From NCBI GenBank assembly GCA_013152045.1, contig JAADGZ010000155.1, positions 1-6,706 on the forward strand: a stretch of 6,706 nucleotides of DNA, in the 5' to 3' direction. The DNA comes from Gammaproteobacteria bacterium. Lineage in GTDB: Bacteria > Pseudomonadota > Gammaproteobacteria > UBA6429 > Thiohalophilaceae. The notes beneath the pieces were generated by a model. It had not been told where the DNA came from. It ran no database searches and saw only the letters and a program-made list of their open reading frames with translations. The position numbers were made by a program, and so were the translations under genes. This document shows, in pieces, positions 6,345 through 6,706 of this stretch (its first letter is position 1; every line of letters begins with the position of its first letter).

Positions 6345-6706
6345 TCAATCCAGCCTAATCCGTGGATCGACCAGGGTGTAGGAAATATCCGTTAGGATCA
6401 ATCCAAAGATATACAACACCGATCCGAGGAAAACCATGGCACGGACAATAGCAAAATCCTGATTGCGAATAGCATCGATGGTATAACTACCCAGACCCGG
6501 GATACCGAAAAAAGACTCCAGCAGCAGACTGCCCATAAACAGAGTAGGAATGACCACTACCGCGCCGGTGAGGATCGGTATCATCGCGTTTTTCAATACA
6601 TGCCGAAACAGGACTGTCAGCTCAGAGAGTCCCTTGGCACGCGCGGTGCGGACATAGTCGCGGTTGATCTCTTCAAGGAAGATCGTGCGGTACCAACGCG
6701 AACCCG
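6345..6706 (-). CDS. OppB/DppB-type permease, C-terminal part, cut by the right edge
   Basis: The open frame enters from the right edge without a stop and ends in TGA at 6347-6345; about 119 residues are visible. They begin GSRWYRTIFLEEINRDYVRT, continue with ARAKGLSELTVLFRHVLKNA, and end in SYTLVDPRIRLD. The DYVRTARAKG...RHVLKNAMIP block is the EAA loop of the BPD_transp_1 permease domain that docks on the ATPase, and the DPRIRL tail is characteristic of OppB/DppB/YejB. Two hydrophobic segments follow the loop. The TTG at 6596 is an internal leucine codon and not the real start, because the conserved EAA loop lies upstream of it. The gene precedes the second permease with a 2-base gap, or a 4-base overlap, so they are co-transcribed. 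The N-terminal two thirds and the promoter are outside the window. Confidence 0.93.
   Translation of the reverse strand, partial: GSRWYRTIFLEEINRDYVRTARAKGLSELTVLFRHVLKNAMIPILTGAVVVIPTLFMGSLLLESFFGIPGLGSYTIDAIRNQDFAIVRAMVFLGSVLYIFGLILTDISYTLVDPRIRLD

Overview
The window looks like an ordinary bacterial chromosome segment, most likely from a gammaproteobacterium. I base this on the protein types and on dispersed palindromic repeats of the kind common in that class; no marker gene fixes the genus. All supported genes read on the minus strand, so transcription runs from high to low coordinates.

Right part (2804-6706): the end of a peptide-type ABC importer operon, in the order OppB/DppB-type permease (only its C-terminus is inside the window), a large OppC/DppC-type permease with about 150 extra residues, and a fused double ATPase of 675 residues. 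The genes overlap by a few bases or nearly abut, as expected for one transcript. This permease B - permease C - double ATPase order is that of yejBEF-type systems. The substrate-binding protein and the operon promoter would lie beyond the right edge.

Middle (2367-2803): a 437-base gap packed with hairpins and inverted repeats. It holds a 31-base imperfect inverted repeat bounding a 114-bp element, which contains a widespread palindromic repeat (GTTCG...CGAAC); a perfect 14-bp hairpin; a perfect 11-bp hairpin 29 bases ahead of uppP; and a candidate sigma70 promoter for uppP. This is the most structured non-coding part of the window.

Left part (396-2366): uppP (undecaprenyl-diphosphate phosphatase), then an unrecognised secreted protein, then a TlpA-like thioredoxin with a WCPPC site whose start lies inside the unknown gene. 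They are close enough to be co-transcribed and all act at or outside the cytoplasmic membrane. uppP is visibly AT-richer than the ABC genes.

Left edge (1-395): a mostly featureless AT-rich gap with a degenerate second copy of the palindromic repeat, and the probable first 13 codons of another minus-strand gene running off the edge.

I see no RNA gene, CRISPR array, intact insertion sequence or defence system, and no convincing new multi-gene system. The items most worth following are the repeat cluster at 2396-2792, the enlarged permease, the twin four-cysteine motifs in the ATPase, and the unknown protein paired with the thioredoxin.
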